Assembly: GCA_937889645.1 (NCBI GenBank)
Contig: CALBZE010000066.1
Location: 1 to 53,728 of the forward strand
Length of the DNA stretch: 53,728 nt
Direction of reading: 5' to 3'
From: an uncultured bacterium
Lineage (GTDB): Bacteria > Gemmatimonadota > Gemmatimonadetes > Longimicrobiales > RSA9
Shown: piece by piece, positions 51,278 to 53,728 of the stretch
Layout of the letters: each line of letters begins with the position of its first letter
Position numbering within the stretch: position 1 is the stretch's first letter
Translations under genes and position numbers: made by a program
Notes under the pieces: model-generated
What the model was told of the DNA's origin: nothing
Database searches by the model: none
What the model saw: only the letters and a program-made list of their open reading frames with translations

Positions 51278-52558
51278 ATGAGAAACCGCCGCGGACCATT
51301 CATCGCGACCGGCCTCCTCGTCCTCCTGGCCTGGCTCCTCGTCGCGGGGTGCGATTCCCCGCCGACGAGCCCGCCCGGGTCCGACCCGGACCCCGACCCC
51401 GGCCAGGACGCCCCCCTACCGCGCCCCGGTCTGGTCATTCAGGCGACCGGGCGTGTAGAGCGCGGTCTGCGCATATGCCTCACCCTGTTGGACACGACGA
51501 CGGCCGGCATCGATCCCGGCGCCGACGCGCCGGTCTGGTCCGCCGAGCCCGCCGACGCCGTCGAGTTCGTCGAGCCGATCGCCGACGGGAACGCAGGCGC
51601 CGCGTCGGGTCCGGGCGCCGGATCGGGGACGGGCGCCGGCGGCGGCAAGGTCGTGGGCGCGATAGAGGCCCGCCTCCTGCGCGCCGGCCCGGTCACGATC
51701 ACCGGGAAGGCGGGCGAGTCGACCGGGCGCCTCACCCTCCAGGTCGCCGCCCCGCCCACCATCGTCTTCGACATGGTCCGCGACGGGAACCGCGACATCT
51801 ACCGCGCCGCGCTCGACGGAGCCGACCTCGTCCGGCTCACCTCCGGCCGGCACGACAACCGCGCCCCCACCGTCGCCGGCGGCCGCGTCGTCTTCGTCAG
51901 CTACCGCGACGGCAACGGTGAGCTCTACTCGGTCCCCCTCGCGGGCGGCGAGGAGGTCCGGCTGACGCAGACCCCGGATCACGAGGGCGAACCCGCCCTC
52001 TCCGCCGATGGTCGGCGACTCGCCTACACGCTCTCCGTCGCGAGCGTCCCCAAGCTCTGGACCGCCGCCGGCGATGCGACCGACGCCGCGCGCGCCGCGC
52101 CCGACTTCGGCTCCTCCGGCTCGATCGACGCCGCCCCCTCCTGGGCCCCCGACGGCAACCGCCTCGTCTTCGTCTCGACGGCGCGCGGCGGCGCCGACCT
52201 CTTCCTCTACACCCCCGCGACCGGCGCCGTCGAGCTCGTCCTCGGCACCGACGCCCCCGAGGTGGAGCCCGCCTGGAGCCCCGACGGCCAGTGGATCGCC
52301 TTCACATCCGCCCGGAACGGCCGGACCGACATCTACCGCGTCCGGGTCACCGGCGGGGGGATCGGCGAAGTCGAACAGCTCACCGACCGCGCGGAGACCG
52401 ACGCAAGGCCCGCCTGGCTCGCCGACGGGCGCATCGTCTACGTCGCCCGCGTCGCCGGCGCGACACGGCTCCGGTGGCTGGATCCGGAGGAGCCGGGCGT
52501 GGTCTACGAGATCCCGGTGGGCGACGGGGAGATCGGGAGGGTGGTGGGGGTGTGGTGA
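51278..52558 (+). CDS. TolB-like beta-propeller lipoprotein
   Basis: A 426-residue lipoprotein: hydrophobic FIATGLLVLLAWLLVAGC with lipobox Cys near 25, then a Pro/Asp/Gly-rich linker. Residues about 65-165 form an Ig-like or bacterial Ig-type region. From about 170 onward WD40/TolB-like propeller repeats appear: DMVRDGNRDIYRAALDGADL, SYRDGNGELYSVPLAGGEEV, FVSTARGGADLFLYTPATGA and FTSARNGRTDIYRVRVTGGG. These are the repeats of TolB, but the protein lacks TolB's N-terminal domain. It is probably tethered to a membrane and binds another protein. The ribosome binding site is weak (ATACCGGATAG). It is the last GC-rich gene before the low-GC right edge. Confidence 0.85.
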   Translation: MRNRRGPFIATGLLVLLAWLLVAGCDSPPTSPPGSDPDPDPGQDAPLPRPGLVIQATGRVERGLRICLTLLDTTTAGIDPGADAPVWSAEPADAVEFVEPIADGNAGAASGPGAGSGTGAGGGKVVGAIEARLLRAGPVTITGKAGESTGRLTLQVAAPPTIVFDMVRDGNRDIYRAALDGADLVRLTSGRHDNRAPTVAGGRVVFVSYRDGNGELYSVPLAGGEEVRLTQTPDHEGEPALSADGRRLAYTLSVASVPKLWTAAGDATDAARAAPDFGSSGSIDAAPSWAPDGNRLVFVSTARGGADLFLYTPATGAVELVLGTDAPEVEPAWSPDGQWIAFTSARNGRTDIYRVRVTGGGIGEVEQLTDRAETDARPAWLADGRIVYVARVAGATRLRWLDPEEPGVVYEIPVGDGEIGRVVGVW

Positions 52559-53007
52559 GGTTTCGGGCACACCGACGGCTCCGGGCAGATGACGCGGGTA
52601 TGTCCGAACAGCTACGTGGCATGGCGTTCAGGGCCCGCCGAAGGGTAAGTCAATTCAACACGATATATTCGCGACCGCGTGCCGCGGCCTGGGACGCCGA
52701 TCCCACTTTATCATTTGGCTGCTTACTCCGACCCCTTCGTGAGTTGGACAACCAAGTGGTTCAAGTCCGACCCCTCGCATCACTGTAACTCACAAGCACA
52801 TTCCCATCCGGCTGGGGTTATACGTCGATAGCCGCGTTTCCCATACCGGGCACCATGGTCCCGTACTCGTCGTGTCACAGGTTCATGAAGACGACACGGG
52901 CCCGCCGCCCTCCGCGATGTATTGCAGGCCGCAGTCATGTCGGCCTGCAGCAGTTGCCACCTGATAGTCTTATTGGCATAGTCGCAAGGTATCCGGCTGG
53001 CATGCGA
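52559..53007. other. 449-bp transition to low-GC DNA, no gene supported
   Basis: GC falls from roughly 70 percent to about 55 percent in this stretch. It holds a 9-bp inverted repeat, TGCAGGCCG/CGGCCTGCA at 52,923-52,949, about 60 bp beyond the stop of the right-edge gene, which could terminate that gene. A T-loop-like segment at 52,754-52,770 was examined and rejected as a tRNA. Confidence 0.55.
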
Positions 53008-53728
53008 TCATAACCTTCTGAACGGTTTTGGCAAGTTCACGCCTACTTCAGCCAAGCGTGCAGAAACGTCTGTCGACCAAACGTATCTTCCCCAATGCGC
53101 GCGCGTAAGCGCTTGGATCGCATCAAGCGCCTCACCCTCATGCTGTAGCCGGTCGTAGATAGACAATGTAGTACCGAACATAAGCTCTGACCGTGGTTTG
53201 CCTTGCGCGGATTCCCACCAATTCCGAATTAGGGAGCCCCTTAGGTGGCCCCGGAATATTTCAAGCGTACGTTCGACTATCTCCGTTTCGCCAATGTATT
53301 TCGTCCATAACAATCCCATCGCCGTCGTAATTCCGATACCGAGTTCGGCCGCGCCAGGGCCAATGATCTTGCATCCCGTACCCCACCAAATAGCTGCGTA
53401 CTCTGAAGCGAACCACACGTCAAAAGGCAATCCCATCCGCCGCCCGAGGCCAAAAGCCGTTAGCGTACTGGCCACGAATGTACCCTCCGGTACGAAGCCC
53501 AGTGTCCGAACGTCTTCATTCGTGGCGATTATCACCCTGCCGCGCGGCTCTTTTCCAAACCGCGTTGCGAGGAATTCCAACATCCGGGCAGCAAGGTTAC
53601 CGATCCGCTGTCGTTCCCCGGGGGACAGACCGCGTATTAGCGCATCTGTCGCGTATATTCGAAGAAAGCCGGCCTGAACCGCCCCGATTTTCTCGGAGAC
53701 CTGCTTACTTGAGTGGCACCGGTTCCGG
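53008..53728 (-). CDS. Unrecognised protein, 5' end outside window
   Basis: A minus-strand frame open from the right edge to the TGA at 53,008, at least 239 residues. GC content is clearly lower than in the interior, so it is probably foreign. Visible features: a helical N-terminal part (TDALIRGLSPGERQRIGNLA), IIATNEDVRTLGFVPEGTFV, a Gly-rich hydrophobic middle (KIIGPGAAELGIGITTAMGL), an aromatic-rich stretch WWESAQGKPRSELMFGTTLS and a basic C-terminus LPKPFRRL. No conserved catalytic motif is evident and I do not recognise a family. An internal ATG at 53,583 would give 191 residues, but the reading frame continues upstream of it, so a longer protein is more likely. Confidence 0.6.
   Translation of the reverse strand, partial: RNRCHSSKQVSEKIGAVQAGFLRIYATDALIRGLSPGERQRIGNLAARMLEFLATRFGKEPRGRVIIATNEDVRTLGFVPEGTFVASTLTAFGLGRRMGLPFDVWFASEYAAIWWGTGCKIIGPGAAELGIGITTAMGLLWTKYIGETEIVERTLEIFRGHLRGSLIRNWWESAQGKPRSELMFGTTLSIYDRLQHEGEALDAIQALTRAHWGRYVWSTDVSARLAEVGVNLPKPFRRL

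Noticed and set aside
52754..52785. T-loop-like GGTTCAAGTCC segment, possible tRNA or tRNA fragment
   Set aside because: The flanking T stem pairs poorly, no matching acceptor strand, D arm or anticodon arm occurs within 90 bp upstream, so it is probably chance.

Overview
The window is high-GC DNA from a Gram-negative, diderm bacterium. It encodes a TonB-dependent receptor, a porin-like protein, a PfkB kinase, lipoproteins with clear lipoboxes and about ten signal peptides that end in an A-x-A-Q type site. That signal-peptide style, DUF5916 and DUF3108 proteins, YceI, S9 peptidases and the codon use would fit Gemmatimonadota. This phylum call is inference; no rRNA or marker gene is present. 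Both edges (about 1-830 and 52,600-53,728) are visibly less GC-rich than the rest and look like acquired DNA. The left edge carries a broken darT toxin gene. The right edge carries an unrecognised gene that runs off the window.

Layout. 1-6.7 kb: darT remnant, ettA-type ABC-F translation factor, DUF5916 outer-membrane/secreted protein, and two tandem paralogous secreted PPC-like proteins, each with its own good promoter. 6.7-12.5 kb (minus strand): PIG-L deacetylase fused to a ThuA-like domain, an iron-type solute-binding lipoprotein, an ABC ATPase and a lipoprotein; no permease is seen. 12.8-13.5 kb: SlyD-like FKBP isomerase and a small gene. 13.6-17.5 kb: a coiled-coil protein and a RiPP-type maturation set: nucleotidyltransferase fused to a lasso-type B2 transglutaminase-fold protease, HPr-kinase-like protein and a PqqD/B1 recognition protein. 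No precursor or cyclase is visible. 17.5-25.4 kb: lipoprotein, aconitase-family hydratase, TPP riboswitch with TenA-like gene, TyrDC-like PLP decarboxylase, PfkB sugar kinase. 25.5-32.2 kb: small lipoproteins, FxsA, DUF411, HAD phosphatase, small membrane proteins, DUF4019, D-aminoacylase-type amidohydrolase, MsrB. 32.3-35.1 kb: a complete ABC-2 exporter (ATPase plus two permeases). 35.2-38.1 kb: a His/Cys-rich secreted protein and a TonB receptor. 38.5-45.5 kb: a co-directional run of acyl-AMP ligase, FAD monooxygenase, GMC-oxidase small subunit, GMC oxidoreductase and ThDP-dependent lyase; I propose it as a lipid or hydroxy-acid chain-shortening pathway. 45.6-52.6 kb: S9 peptidase, DUF3108, YceI, porin-like protein, TolB-like lipoprotein.

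The most unusual non-coding content is of two kinds. The first is GG-phased heptamer arrays (7-nt period) at 12.6, 21.2, 22.2 and 47.65 kb. Two of them form inverted arms, and two run into the 3' end of a coding region. The second is two mosaics of consecutive GC-rich mini-palindromes, at 9.57-9.79 kb and 38.1-38.34 kb. A TPP riboswitch with a hairpin that captures the Shine-Dalgarno sequence of tenA is well supported.
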